A stretch of DNA of 64,000 nt from Sphingomonas crocodyli (GTDB lineage Bacteria; Pseudomonadota; Alphaproteobacteria; Sphingomonadales; Sphingomonadaceae). The translations under genes were made by a program, and so were the position numbers. Location: positions 682,001 through 746,000 of the forward strand of contig NZ_SACN01000001.1 of assembly GCF_004005865.1 (NCBI RefSeq). Direction: 5' to 3'. Positions 10,086 through 19,608 of the stretch are shown one piece after another. Within the stretch, counting starts at the first letter, position 1. Each line of letters begins with the position of its first letter. The notes under the pieces are model-generated. The model was not told the origin of the DNA. It ran no database searches and saw only the letters and a list, made by a program, of their open reading frames with translations.

Positions 10086-11273
10086 CTAGAAGGGGCAATC
10101 GATAGAGGTTGAGCGCTCAGTAAACCACTCCGCGCCGCTATCCGTTACGAAGAAATGGTCTTCCAGGCGAATGCCAAACTTGTCTGGGACGATGATGGTC
10201 GGCTCGTTTGAAAAGCACATGCCCGGCATGAGAGGCGTGCGATCGCCCTTAACGAGATAAGGCGCTTCGTGGACAGCCAGGCCGATCCCATGCCCTGTTC
10301 GATGGGGCAAACCTGGAAGTCTATAATTTGGGCCGAGGCCCGCGCGCTCAAGGACCCGCCGTGCTGCGGCATCGACCTCTTGGCATAGCACGCCAGGCTG
10401 CACGACATCGAAAGCGGCCTGTTGTGCTTCTGCTTCCACCATCCACAGATCACGCTGTTGCTGGTTGGGCGTGCCGAAGACGTAGGTCCGCGTAATATCG
10501 GAATTATAGCCTTGGATCGCACATCCCGTATCGATGAGAACGATATCACCTTCGTTCAAATGGGTCGGCCCAGGCAGGCCGTGGGGGAAAGCTGAGGCCC
10601 GTCCGAACTGGACGCTGCAAAAGGTTGATCCAGCAGCGCCGAGCGCACGATGGCCCGCATCGATAAACGCGATCACCTCACTCGACGATATTCCGGGCCT
10701 CAAAATGCGGGCAACGCGCCGCTGGACTTCAAGCGTCATTTGCTTGGCTTGCCGCATGAGGGCCAATTCGGCTGTGGACTTATTCATGCGGCAGCCGTCG
10801 ACGATGTCCGACCCTTCGATATGGGCGACTGAGGGAGCGGCGAGCGCCAACTGATCGACCATCTTGAACGGCATGGCAGGGTCGAGTGCGATGGCCGAGG
10901 CGCCTACACGGCTGAGCACTGAGGCAACCAAATCGTAGGGAGACTCATCCTCTTCCCAAAAAAGGGTTTCGACATCGAGGGCTGTCATTGCCGCGAGCGA
11001 GCCTTCTTCGAACTGCGGAGCGATGAGAATGGGTCGGTCGCTTTGCGTGATGATCAGCGCGACCAACCGCTCGGTGAGCTTCCAGCTGATCCCCAGAAAA
11101 TAGTTCAAGCTGGGACCGGCGACGACCAGGAGAGCTTGAGCCCCGGCGCTGCGTGTTAACCGCCTGGCGAGTTCGACCCGCGTCTCCCGCTCCAGAGCCG
11201 TGATCGCCGGAGCCGGATCCGACCACGGTCCAAGCTCTGCAAGCTGCTCTTGCGCGTTCGATCCGCCGATCAT
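10086..11273 (-). CDS. M24 family metallopeptidase (Xaa-Pro dipeptidase/aminopeptidase-like)
   Basis: 395 residues with an N-terminal creatinase-type domain (about 30-165) and a C-terminal pita-bread catalytic domain. All five expected metal ligands can be located: Asp248 (IDTG), Asp259 (SDITRTY), His328 (HRTGHGIG), Glu357 (SNEPTI) and Glu371 (RLEDHF). Family members cleave Xaa-Pro bonds, or related amide bonds (creatinase, ectoine hydrolase). No signal peptide, so cytoplasmic. It lies between an EamA transporter gene and the Lrp/putA pair, all on the minus strand, which favours a prolidase role feeding proline to PutA. The family call is sure; the exact substrate is inferred. Confidence 0.9.
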   Translation of the reverse strand: MIGGSNAQEQLAELGPWSDPAPAITALERETRVELARRLTRSAGAQALLVVAGPSLNYFLGISWKLTERLVALIITQSDRPILIAPQFEEGSLAAMTALDVETLFWEEDESPYDLVASVLSRVGASAIALDPAMPFKMVDQLALAAPSVAHIEGSDIVDGCRMNKSTAELALMRQAKQMTLEVQRRVARILRPGISSSEVIAFIDAGHRALGAAGSTFCSVQFGRASAFPHGLPGPTHLNEGDIVLIDTGCAIQGYNSDITRTYVFGTPNQQQRDLWMVEAEAQQAAFDVVQPGVLCQEVDAAARRVLERAGLGPNYRLPGLPHRTGHGIGLAVHEAPYLVKGDRTPLMPGMCFSNEPTIIVPDKFGIRLEDHFFVTDSGAEWFTERSTSIDCPF

Positions 11274-11379
11274 GAATGTGGTCCCTTATGATGAGAATGA
11301 GCGGGCCCGTAGGCCCATGCACCGCAACCTGGTCGACGCGCTGGAAGGCCGGCGGCGATCTTTGTCGCGCTGGTTGGCT

Positions 11380-12399
11380 TCATAGGTGCGAGCGGCGTTG
11401 TACGACGATCCGCCAAAGCCGGCCGTCGATCGCTGCCAGGCCTAGGCCGATCAAGAGCATGCCGATGAGGTGCTTGGGAAGGAGGGCCTCGCCCAGCAGT
11501 GTGACGCCGAGGAAGATGGCGACGATCGGGACGGTAAAGGTGACGAGCAAGGCTTTGCTAGCACCGATGCGCGCGATCAATTTAAAGTAGACGATATATG
11601 CCAACACCGTCGACACGATGACGGCAGCCAACATCGCAGCCCACACCTTCGAGCCCGGCGTTGGGAGCATCCACGGTCGATCAACCCAAAGAGCGATCGG
11701 GATCATCACGACCGCTGCGCCACAAAATTGTGCCGTTGCGACGGCGAGCGGCGTCAGACTTTTGCCGACGAAACGGCGGGACCAAATGGCGGCCAAAGCA
11801 TAACATAATGCGGCGATAAGGCAGGCAAGTTGGGCGAGAAGATCGTTGCCCAGACCTGCCATAGCATCATAGCCGGCCATCGCTGCCACGCCTGCCGCGC
11901 CGAATATGGTGCCAATGATCTTAGCCGGCGTCGCGCGTTCGTCAGTTGTGAGGAAATGGGCGACAAGCACACCCCATAGGGGCGTCGTTGCGTTGAGGAT
12001 ACCAGCGAGGCCGCTGGAAATAGACTTTTGTGCGACCGCAAGCAGTGCGAACGGCAGCACATTATTGAGTAAGCCCAGCCCCAGAAAAATGGGCCATGCG
12101 TTCGGGCGGGGGAGCTCGACACGGACGGCTGCTGCCCATCCCAATAGAAGCAATGCTGCAAGCCCAACGCGCAGCATAACGATCGTGAGCGGCGGCAATG
12201 ATTGGAGTTGCACCGCGGTGAAAAAAAAGGCCGCACCCCACATGACGGAGAGTGCGGCCAATAAGCTCCATGATCGGCCATCCATTGACTGAAGGGGCCG
12301 TTCAGGTGCCGTTTGTCCAGCCGCGGGAGGAAGGCTTGTATCTGCGGCTGGAGGTTTCATCAGATCGACGCCGTCGGGTTGGTCGCTGAGGCTGTGCAT
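11380..12399 (-). CDS. EamA/DMT superfamily transporter
   Basis: 339 residues with about ten hydrophobic segments arranged as two EamA repeats (first repeat from about residue 45, second from about 190), a signature of drug/metabolite transporters such as RhtA or YdcZ-like exporters. The first 40 residues are hydrophilic and proline-rich; an internal start at MKPPAADTS (residue 14) is possible. It is 20 nt downstream of hyuB, so translation and transcription are probably coupled to the hydantoinase genes. The substrate cannot be read from sequence; import or export of an amino acid or small amide would fit the neighbourhood. Confidence 0.88.
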   Translation of the reverse strand: MHSLSDQPDGVDLMKPPAADTSLPPAAGQTAPERPLQSMDGRSWSLLAALSVMWGAAFFFTAVQLQSLPPLTIVMLRVGLAALLLLGWAAAVRVELPRPNAWPIFLGLGLLNNVLPFALLAVAQKSISSGLAGILNATTPLWGVLVAHFLTTDERATPAKIIGTIFGAAGVAAMAGYDAMAGLGNDLLAQLACLIAALCYALAAIWSRRFVGKSLTPLAVATAQFCGAAVVMIPIALWVDRPWMLPTPGSKVWAAMLAAVIVSTVLAYIVYFKLIARIGASKALLVTFTVPIVAIFLGVTLLGEALLPKHLIGMLLIGLGLAAIDGRLWRIVVQRRSHL

Positions 12400-12419
12400 C
12401 TTGTATCGCGATGCCTGCC

Positions 12420-14093
12420 CTATCCTGCCTGATAGCCATAATGCGCGATCGCTTGTTCGGTGGTCACAAACCCGTTCTTGATATCGCGTTCAACGAGCTC
12501 ACGTGGGCGCAGCTTCGGGTCGCCATAGCCACCACCTGTTGCAGTATAGATGCGAATGACCTCATCGCGCTCGACTGCCACGGCCGTGCACATGCCATAT
12601 CGCTCAACGCTACCGTCGTGGCGACGAACTTCAGCGTAATTGTTCGATCCTTCCTGGCCGCCCAATAGCGCCCAGGGACGCGACGATGTGCGCGCGGCCG
12701 CATATGTCAGAAAAGCCCGGTCGGCGGTGACACGATAATCGAGGACAACGCCCTTGCCGCCTCGATAGCGACCAGCCCCGCCATCTTGATCATGGAAGGC
12801 ATATTGAGCGACCTGCAAGCCGTAGCGAGCTTCGAATAGCTCACATGGGATATTGTAGGTTTCGCCATTCGAACTGCAAAACTGACCGGCATCGCCGTCG
12901 CTATCGTGGCATGCCCCCCAACCGCCAACCAGCGGCTCGCCAATCACGAACAACTCGCCGGTGTCAGGATGCTTGCCCGAGATGAACGTCGCACATACGG
13001 ACTGCTGATGGCCGGCGGGCAAGCGTTGCGGCAGGATTGGTGCAAGCGCCTTCCAAAACACGTCGACCGCCGCGTTGCGAGCCTGGAAGTTCATGGACAC
13101 TGGCGCCGGTTCCTGCGCGGTCAGCACGGTGCCCGGAGGGCAAATCACCTCCAGCATGCGAAAGCATCCACCATTGGCGGGAATGCCGGGATCCGTGATC
13201 GCCTTGAAGAGGCAGCGCGAGCCGGTAAGCAGTCCAGCATAAGTGGTGTTAACCGGGCCGGGAGCTTGCGGGGCGGAGCCTGTAAAGTCAGCGATCAGTC
13301 GGTCCTGAGAGATTGTGACCTTCACCTTCACAACGAAGGGACCGTTGCCCAGGCCATCATCCTCGACGATGTCTTCGGCTTCGTAAACGCCGCTGGGAAT
13401 GGTCGCCAGCGCAGCGCGGGTCATCTTCTCGCCATAGTCGAGCAGCTCATCCATCGCTTGCAGCACCATCGGCGCGCCATATTTGGCAACCAGCTCCAAA
13501 ATGCGCTTCTCGCCAACGCGAGCGGCAGCGACGCCTGCGTGCATATCGCCGATCGTGGAATCGGGCAGGCGCACATTGTCACGGATAATCTGGACTACCG
13601 CCTGATTGATCCGTCCCTCGTCGTAGAGCCTGATGAAGGTGAAGCGCAGGCCCTCCTGAAAGATTTCAGTGGAGCTGCTGGAGACGCTGCCCGCTTGTGC
13701 ACCGCCGACTTCCGTCCAGTGGGCCTTATTGACGGTCCAGGCGATGAGCTTTGCATCGTGAAAGACCGGGATCAGGATCGCGACATCGGACAGATGTGTA
13801 CCACCCCCTTCATAGGGTGTGTTGGTGATGAACACGTCGCCCGGCTTGATGTCGTTGAGGTCGTAACGGCCCAGCGCCGACACAACAGCGGTATCGAGGG
13901 CTGCAAGGAAAGCAGCGACGCCATTACCCTGTGCCAGCAGATTGCCGCGGGCATCGGTGGCGCCGACGGCAAAGTCAGTCCCTTCGTAGATGATCGGGCT
14001 CATGCTGGTGCGCAGCATCGCCTGGAACATCTCCTCGCCTACGGCGACAAGCGAGTCCTTGATGATCTCAAGCGTAAAGACGTTGGTGGTCAT
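12420..14093 (-). CDS. hyuB: Hydantoinase B/oxoprolinase family protein
   Basis: 557 residues, the full length of the HyuB family (558-600). Recognisable blocks include the N-terminal RTSMSPIIYEGTDFAVGATD, TNTPYEGGGTHLSDVAI, the AHWTEVGG segment with likely metal-binding histidine, and the C-terminal GGAGRYRGGKGVVLDY. It partners the HyuA subunit encoded immediately upstream (3 nt between stop and start). HyuAB complexes use ATP to open cyclic amides such as N-methylhydantoin or 5-oxoproline; related complexes carboxylate acetone or acetophenone. The racemase, receptor and prolidase neighbours favour a cyclic amide over a ketone, but the substrate is inference. Confidence 0.92.
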   Translation of the reverse strand: MTTNVFTLEIIKDSLVAVGEEMFQAMLRTSMSPIIYEGTDFAVGATDARGNLLAQGNGVAAFLAALDTAVVSALGRYDLNDIKPGDVFITNTPYEGGGTHLSDVAILIPVFHDAKLIAWTVNKAHWTEVGGAQAGSVSSSSTEIFQEGLRFTFIRLYDEGRINQAVVQIIRDNVRLPDSTIGDMHAGVAAARVGEKRILELVAKYGAPMVLQAMDELLDYGEKMTRAALATIPSGVYEAEDIVEDDGLGNGPFVVKVKVTISQDRLIADFTGSAPQAPGPVNTTYAGLLTGSRCLFKAITDPGIPANGGCFRMLEVICPPGTVLTAQEPAPVSMNFQARNAAVDVFWKALAPILPQRLPAGHQQSVCATFISGKHPDTGELFVIGEPLVGGWGACHDSDGDAGQFCSSNGETYNIPCELFEARYGLQVAQYAFHDQDGGAGRYRGGKGVVLDYRVTADRAFLTYAAARTSSRPWALLGGQEGSNNYAEVRRHDGSVERYGMCTAVAVERDEVIRIYTATGGGYGDPKLRPRELVERDIKNGFVTTEQAIAHYGYQAG

Positions 14094-14096
14094 GGA

Positions 14097-16202
14097 TCAG
14101 GCCTCCCCACCAAAAGACAGGTGGATGTGATAATTGCCGAACTTGTCGATAGTGACGCGATGGCGGGGTGGGATCACGCAGGTGACCGACGGCTCTTGGA
14201 TCACGGCCGGGCCGTGAAACTCCATGCCGGGTTCTAGCAATAGACCATCGTAGATCGTCGCCATGTGGATGCCGTGGACGTCATAGTCGACTTGGCGTTC
14301 GCCCTTGATCGTATCGGCGAGCGAACGACCCGTCTGCGGCTTGGTCGATAGCGGCGGTTTGGGAACGACCAGTTTGGCGACGAGGTGGAAGTTCACCAAC
14401 TCGATGGCCGTGTCGAGGCGATAGGTGAAGCGCTTCTCATGCGCTGCATGAAAGGCAGCCGCCGTTGCTTCGAGATCCAGAGTGCCCGCGCCTGCGCCGA
14501 CACAGGGGACTTTCACAGTATGCTGTTGGCCCGCATAGCGCATGTCGACCAGATATTCGAAAGTGATATCCTCTCGGCGGCGCGGGGCGTCCTCATCCGA
14601 ATAATCTCTCAACGCCTCGGCTTCGAGTTCACCGAAAACGTCGCCGATGAGTGCGGTCGAACCCGGTACCAATGGCACCATGCGCGTGCGCAAATAATCT
14701 CGCCGAAGGTCGGTCAGCAACATGCCCCATGCGGAGAATACCGACGAATTGACGGGGATGATGACGTGCGGGACTTTGAGCTCTTCGGCGAGCGCCACCG
14801 CATGCATTGCACCGCCGCCGCCAAAGGCCATTAAAGAGAAATCGCGAGGGTCATGTCCCTTGTTGGTTGAGACCAAGCGTAGAGCGCGGGTCATGTTAGC
14901 GTTAGCGATCCGGATGATCCCTCGTGCGACCTCTTCTCGGCTCATGCCGAGCGCCGACTGGAGCGGTGCGAAGGCCGTCTCCACTGAGGTCCAGTCGGGT
15001 TCGCGCTCACCGCCAACAAAGCTGGTTGGATCAATGCGACCGAGCACCAAATTGGCGTCTGTCGTCGTCGCATTGGTTCCACCGCGGCCATAAGCTGCGG
15101 GGCCCGGACGCGCGGCGGCTGAGTGCGGGCCGACATGGAGTTTACCGCCAACATCAACCCAAGCGATCGAGCCGCCGCCATTGCCGATCTCAACGATGTC
15201 GGAGACAGGTGTCTGGATCGGATAGCCCGGGTTTTTGCCGTCACGCTCGATATAATATTCGGTCGTGACCTTGACCTGCCCCTCCTCGATCAGAGTGCAT
15301 TTCGCGGTGGTCCCGCCAATATCGAGGACGATCAAATTGTCGTAGCCGATGGCATCTCCCACATAGGCGGCCGCAAAGATGCCGCTGGCGGGGCCGGACT
15401 CGACCATCGTGATGGGGTTCGCCTTGGCGGCCTTGGCCGTGGTGATGCCGCCATTCGACTGCATCATGAACGGTTTGCCGTTAAAACCTTGATCTGCGAG
15501 CTTGGCTTCTAGCGTGCCGATGTAGCGCTCTGCGATCGGGTGGACATAGGCCGAAAGCACTGTTGTGCTTGTCCGCTCATATTCACGCCATTCGCGGCTG
15601 ACAGCATGCGAAGCGAGGATCGAAACGTCTGGCCACAACTCCCGAATTCGAGCGGCGGCGAGCTTCTCATTCTCGGGATTGATGTAGGAATGCAGGAAGA
15701 CGATCGCGATCGCCTCGACGCCCTCGCGCTTGAAGGACGCGATCAGATCAGGGAGCGGCGAGAGATCGACCGGATGCTCGACCTGACCTTTATAGTTGGT
15801 GCGCTCGTTAAGACCGGCGCGCAGATGGCGCTCCACAAACGGTTCGGGCTTGTGAAAAGCAAAGTTGAACAGATCGGGGCGGTTGCCTCGGGCGATCTCT
15901 AGGACGTCACGAAAGCCCGCTGTGGTGATCAGGGCCGTTTTAACACCCTTGCGCTCGGTAAGGGCGTTGATGACGACGGTCGCGCCATGCGCGAAAAACT
16001 CGAGACTTGCTGGCGAAATGCCTGCTTTAGCGAGCGAACCGACGACACCCTCTTCAAAATTGGGTGGCGTAGTATCGACTTTGGCTATGCGAACCTGGCC
16101 AGACTGGCCGGTCGCTTGGTCGACCTCATAATAAACGAGATCCGTAAATGTCCCACCGACGTCGGTTGCCGCACGCAATTGACTTACTCCGCTTTGTCTC
16201 AC
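14097..16202 (-). CDS. hyuA: Hydantoinase A/oxoprolinase family protein
   Basis: 701 residues covering the complete HyuA family: N-terminal ASKHA-like domain with the phosphate-binding motif ATDVGGTFTDLVYY, then ESGPASGIFAA and LDIGGTTAKCTLIEEG, and FGGGGAMHAVALAEEL in the central domain, with a C-terminal beta domain ending HIHLSFGGEA. This subunit should bind and use ATP to activate the substrate, working with HyuB. The frame opens with a GTG at 16202 that lacks a ribosome-binding site; a TTG at 16178 (giving MRAATDVGGT) is preceded by CGGAGTAAG and is probably the real start. The gap to the upstream receptor gene is 165-190 nt. Confidence 0.92.
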   Translation of the reverse strand: MRQSGVSQLRAATDVGGTFTDLVYYEVDQATGQSGQVRIAKVDTTPPNFEEGVVGSLAKAGISPASLEFFAHGATVVINALTERKGVKTALITTAGFRDVLEIARGNRPDLFNFAFHKPEPFVERHLRAGLNERTNYKGQVEHPVDLSPLPDLIASFKREGVEAIAIVFLHSYINPENEKLAAARIRELWPDVSILASHAVSREWREYERTSTTVLSAYVHPIAERYIGTLEAKLADQGFNGKPFMMQSNGGITTAKAAKANPITMVESGPASGIFAAAYVGDAIGYDNLIVLDIGGTTAKCTLIEEGQVKVTTEYYIERDGKNPGYPIQTPVSDIVEIGNGGGSIAWVDVGGKLHVGPHSAAARPGPAAYGRGGTNATTTDANLVLGRIDPTSFVGGEREPDWTSVETAFAPLQSALGMSREEVARGIIRIANANMTRALRLVSTNKGHDPRDFSLMAFGGGGAMHAVALAEELKVPHVIIPVNSSVFSAWGMLLTDLRRDYLRTRMVPLVPGSTALIGDVFGELEAEALRDYSDEDAPRRREDITFEYLVDMRYAGQQHTVKVPCVGAGAGTLDLEATAAAFHAAHEKRFTYRLDTAIELVNFHLVAKLVVPKPPLSTKPQTGRSLADTIKGERQVDYDVHGIHMATIYDGLLLEPGMEFHGPAVIQEPSVTCVIPPRHRVTIDKFGNYHIHLSFGGEA

Positions 16203-16367
16203 GACGGAAAATGAAGCGTCCGAAGGCGAGCCTTACGGATGCGCTGGATCAAATGGGCCGGGCGGCAGCGTAGCTCGCGCGGCTTCGATCAATCAAATAG
16301 TCCGATGTCTCGGGCTGGTCGGCCGACACCTTGTGTCATGCCGACCGACCATCCCTATGCGCTCAAA

Positions 16368-18608
16368 CTAGAAGCGGAAGTCCACATCGGCCCCGAAAGT
16401 CCGAGGCTCAGCGGGATAGGCAAAGCCGCCCGCGACGAACTCCGAATTATACTTCTTATCGAAGGCATTCTTCGTCCAAGCGGTCACCTGCCACTTCCCG
16501 TCCGCAGCACCGAATGACAGCCGGGCATCGTACAGGTTGAAGGCAGAACGGGCACCAGCCGTATTGAGCGTTTCCCAGAATTGCCGGCCCTTATGGTGCA
16601 TGTCTACACGCGCCGTCAGGTTGCGGTTTTCCGTGATCGGAAACGCATATTGGGTCCCGAGATTGTAACCAAATTTGGGGACGTAGGGCATCGTCCGGCC
16701 CACCGAGGCTGGCGAAGCACCATATTTCTTGATGGTGGCATCGGTGTAGCCGGCATTGCCGTAGATATCCCATCCCTTGACCGGGCGGACGTTGAAGTCG
16801 ACTTCGAAGCCCTTCATCGTGGCCTTGTCGATGTTGGTGATGATCTGCGCGCTCGCCTCGGGAATGAAGACGAAATATTGCGAGTCCCGGAAGCGGGTGT
16901 AGAAAGCGGCGCCATTAATCGTGACGGCACGATTGAGGAACTGGGCCTTCCAACCAGCCTCGTACGACGTCGAGATTTCCTTCTTATAGTCGTCGGTCAC
17001 AAGCGAAGCAGGGTTGAGACGCAGCGCAACGGCCCGAACGCCATCCTGGTTGAAGCCGCCGCTGCGGAATCCCTTCGAGTAGCTCGCATAAACAGAGCTA
17101 CCGGTATCGATCTTGTAACGCAGCGTCGCCTTAGGCTGCCAAGCATCGAAGGTTGCTTTGCGGAATGTGCCAGGCGTGCCGACGGGGTTATAGGCGGGAA
17201 GCGATGCCGCATCCTTGACCTTGCCGGTGTTGAGCGAGTTGCGCTTATCATGATCGTAGCGCAGCGCGCCCGAGAGCTCGAGCTGGTCGGTAAGATCGTA
17301 GTTCAGCTGACCAAAGACCGCATAAGACTTTTGATGATTGTCATCGGCGGTGTTGCTGGTCGAGGGATTGACCGTGCCGGCGGGATTATAGCCCGGCAGC
17401 ACAATGCCCGGACCAGTGTCGATGCCATTGGCGCGGTTCGATTCACGGTCCAGGTCGAGATAATAGGCGCCGACAATATAGCGTAGCGGTTGTTCGCTGC
17501 TCGACGTCAGCCGCAGCTCGGTGCTTTTGGCATGCCAGCTGAAGCCGCTTGTCTGCGTTGTTTGCGCAGCGCTGGTATACGGGCTCGCATCGGCGAGCGT
17601 GAGCTCGTTGACCCAGTCGTAGGACGAGGTCGAGGTCAGGGTGCCGATCGGAGTTTCGTAATCGATCTTGAGCGAGGTCGAGAACAGCTTGCGCAGTGCG
17701 GTGCCATCGACGTTTGAGTTGAGGGGAGGGCCATAATCGTCCGGCGAACCCGGGCGCGATGACGTCGAGCGCACGGACGGGTAGAACTGATAGGCACCAG
17801 TCGCAGCGACTACGTTGTTGCGCGTAAAGTAGAGCGCGCCCGAGAAGGTGCGATTATACGAGATACGATAATCGAACTTGAGGTCGTCGGATGCTGCGTA
17901 GATCAGGCGGCTACGGACCGCCGTGTCACGCAGAAAATCGACCTTTTTGTTGAGAAAAATGTTCTTCAGATAGCCTTCGCGGTCCTTGAAGGAGCCCGAA
18001 ATGCTGCCGAAGAGCTTGTCTTGGATGAGGGGGCCGCTGACGCCAGCCTGAGCCTTATGCTGGCCACCGTTGCCAATGCCGATCGTGCCGCTGCCGAAGA
18101 ACTCATTGGAGGGTTCGCGTGTCGTGATGACGATCGCGCCGCCGATCGCATTGCGGCCGTAAAGCGCGCCTTGCGGACCCTTGAGCACTTCGATCTGCTG
18201 CAGGTCAAACAGTTCAGAATTGAACTGATTGCTCACCGTCTGAAGAACCCCATCGACCACGACGGCGACCGGAGATTCGCCGTTGCGAACCTGCGAGATA
18301 CCGCGGACGGTGATGAAGCTAACGCCAGGCTGCTGCGATTCCGCAATGGAGATGTTGGGCGTAAGTCCGATGAAGTCGGCGGGGCGCTCAATGCCGGCGT
18401 CCTTGATGGTCTTTTCACTAAAGCTGGAGACCGAGATCGGAACGTTCTGCAGGGCCTCAGTGCGGCCGCGCGCGGTGACGACGATTTCGCTCGCTTCTAC
18501 CGCGGACGATGAAGTCTCATTCACCGCCTGCGCATGTGCGCCCTGGAGAGCAAAGATGCTCGACCCAAGCGCGGTTCCAATCGTCAATAACGTCCTCAAA
18601 TGCTTCAT
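16368..18608 (-). CDS. TonB-dependent outer membrane receptor
   Basis: 746 residues. A signal peptide (first 27 or so residues, ending GAHAQA) is followed by a TonB-box-like SEIVVTARGRTEALQNVP, a plug domain (about 45-155, with RGISQVRNGE, VVVDGVLQ and QQIEVLKGPQGALYGRNAIG) and a C-terminal beta barrel ending in phenylalanine (FGADVDFRF), the usual outer-membrane insertion signal. It should import a scarce substrate across the outer membrane using TonB energy. The start ATG has a strong ribosome-binding site (AAGGGGG). Its place between the racemase and hyuAB suggests the imported compound is the one those enzymes process. Confidence 0.95.
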   Translation of the reverse strand: MKHLRTLLTIGTALGSSIFALQGAHAQAVNETSSSAVEASEIVVTARGRTEALQNVPISVSSFSEKTIKDAGIERPADFIGLTPNISIAESQQPGVSFITVRGISQVRNGESPVAVVVDGVLQTVSNQFNSELFDLQQIEVLKGPQGALYGRNAIGGAIVITTREPSNEFFGSGTIGIGNGGQHKAQAGVSGPLIQDKLFGSISGSFKDREGYLKNIFLNKKVDFLRDTAVRSRLIYAASDDLKFDYRISYNRTFSGALYFTRNNVVAATGAYQFYPSVRSTSSRPGSPDDYGPPLNSNVDGTALRKLFSTSLKIDYETPIGTLTSTSSYDWVNELTLADASPYTSAAQTTQTSGFSWHAKSTELRLTSSSEQPLRYIVGAYYLDLDRESNRANGIDTGPGIVLPGYNPAGTVNPSTSNTADDNHQKSYAVFGQLNYDLTDQLELSGALRYDHDKRNSLNTGKVKDAASLPAYNPVGTPGTFRKATFDAWQPKATLRYKIDTGSSVYASYSKGFRSGGFNQDGVRAVALRLNPASLVTDDYKKEISTSYEAGWKAQFLNRAVTINGAAFYTRFRDSQYFVFIPEASAQIITNIDKATMKGFEVDFNVRPVKGWDIYGNAGYTDATIKKYGASPASVGRTMPYVPKFGYNLGTQYAFPITENRNLTARVDMHHKGRQFWETLNTAGARSAFNLYDARLSFGAADGKWQVTAWTKNAFDKKYNSEFVAGGFAYPAEPRTFGADVDFRF

Positions 18609-18643
18609 GTGATAGCCCCCTTTTAGGTTTCGCTCTTCCTGCG

Positions 18644-18663
18644 GAGCGCGGCGTGCCGCGCTC
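18644..18663 (-). terminator. Stem-loop between racemase and receptor genes
   Basis: GAGCGCGGC and GCCGCGCTC form a perfect 9-bp stem separated by only two bases, directly after the racemase stop codon and 35 nt before the receptor start. There is no T-tract on the minus strand, so it is more likely an attenuating or mRNA-stabilising hairpin than a full terminator. Confidence 0.45.
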
Positions 18664-18665
18664 GG

Positions 18666-19412
18666 TTACCCGCGCTCTTTGAGCGTCGGAATTTCGTAGC
18701 CAGGCCGATCCTTTGCGGGCGGCGTGGGGTAGGCGCGCTTGCTGTGCGTCAAGCGAGTGCGCGCGAGAGCTGCTGCACTCAGGACCGTCAGCGGCGGCGA
18801 GTCGATCACGGGCACCGCCAGGCCGAGCTCTCGGAGGCGCTCTTCCATGATGCGGTCCATGTCCTGGAAGCAGCCGCAGCCCAGCACGATGACGTCGGCG
18901 CCATCCTCGGTGATTGCTGCTTTCGCGGTATCGATCAGGCGATCGAGCGCTGAACTATGATCGCCACCAATATCCAGCACGGGAATGTTGACTGGGCGGA
19001 CAGAGGCCAGCTTGCTCTCAAGGCCAAAATGGCGAGCCTTTGTCTCGTAATTGCCGACGCGACGGTCGAGTGTGCACAAGATGCTGAACTTGTGCCCGAG
19101 CATCGCGGCGTAATGCATAGCGGTCTCGCCAATGCCGAGGACCGGTACCGAGACAGCTTCGCGCGTCGCCTGAAGGGCAGGGTCGCCCATGCACACGATC
19201 ACAATTGCGTCGGCGCCGGCATTTTGCGCCCGAATCGCCTCGGCAACGACTTCGGGGCCAGCGAAGAGTTCGTCATATTCGCATTCGATCGATGCCGGGC
19301 CCCTCGTCAGGTGAGACTGGGTCAGCTTGAGATCCGGGCCTTCGAGGTGGCTCAGGCCGGCCGCAAACTCGAACTTGGTGGTGGTCGGAACGATGAGATG
19401 GACAGTGACCAA
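18666..19412 (-). CDS. Asp/Glu/hydantoin racemase family protein
   Basis: About 248 residues if begun at the TTG at 19412, which is preceded by GGGAGAGAG; an ATG at 19463 would add 17 residues without a good ribosome-binding site and would run into the likely operator. Both catalytic cysteines of the racemase fold are present: Cys74 in VIVCMGDPAL and Cys179 in VLGCGCFQD. The family interconverts enantiomers of amino acids or of 5-substituted hydantoins (HyuE). It is the first gene of the minus-strand series leading to the receptor and hyuAB, so it may epimerise the imported ring compound or its product. Family certain, substrate unknown. Confidence 0.88.
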   Translation of the reverse strand: MVTVHLIVPTTTKFEFAAGLSHLEGPDLKLTQSHLTRGPASIECEYDELFAGPEVVAEAIRAQNAGADAIVIVCMGDPALQATREAVSVPVLGIGETAMHYAAMLGHKFSILCTLDRRVGNYETKARHFGLESKLASVRPVNIPVLDIGGDHSSALDRLIDTAKAAITEDGADVIVLGCGCFQDMDRIMEERLRELGLAVPVIDSPPLTVLSAAALARTRLTHSKRAYPTPPAKDRPGYEIPTLKERG

Positions 19413-19469
19413 CTTCTCTCTCCCTGATGGGATGCCGCAGGAGTAAACACCCGATCGCTTCATTATGGC

Positions 19470-19483
19470 AGAAATTATGCTAT
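19470..19483. promoter_or_regulatory. Candidate operator, direct repeat copy 1
   Basis: AGAAATTATGCTAT, identical to a second copy at 19574-19587. It lies just upstream of the racemase gene in an unusually AT-rich intergenic stretch. One copy faces each divergent gene, which suggests binding sites for the XRE-cupin regulator encoded next door. Confidence 0.5.
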
Positions 19484-19573
19484 TACAAACTTTCTAGGAT
19501 CCTGCAACAAGGATGTGTCGCTCACTGTGGCATTTGCGCAATAAGTGGCGTATGCCGCGGGATTATTGATGCT

Positions 19574-19587
19574 AGAAATTATGCTAT
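19574..19587. promoter_or_regulatory. Candidate operator, direct repeat copy 2
   Basis: AGAAATTATGCTAT, identical to the copy at 19470-19483 and only 22 nt before the start codon of the XRE-cupin regulator gene. A site this close to the start would fit autorepression. Confidence 0.5.
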
Positions 19588-19608
19588 AGAAGGCAAAAGA
19601 GGGCCGGA

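Noticed and set aside
12906..14237. 443-codon open frame on the plus strand
   Set aside because: It runs antisense to hyuB, whose motifs are unmistakable; the frame is a by-product of GC-rich codon bias.
16581..17486. 301-codon plus-strand frame
   Set aside because: Antisense to the TonB-dependent receptor barrel; no family resemblance.
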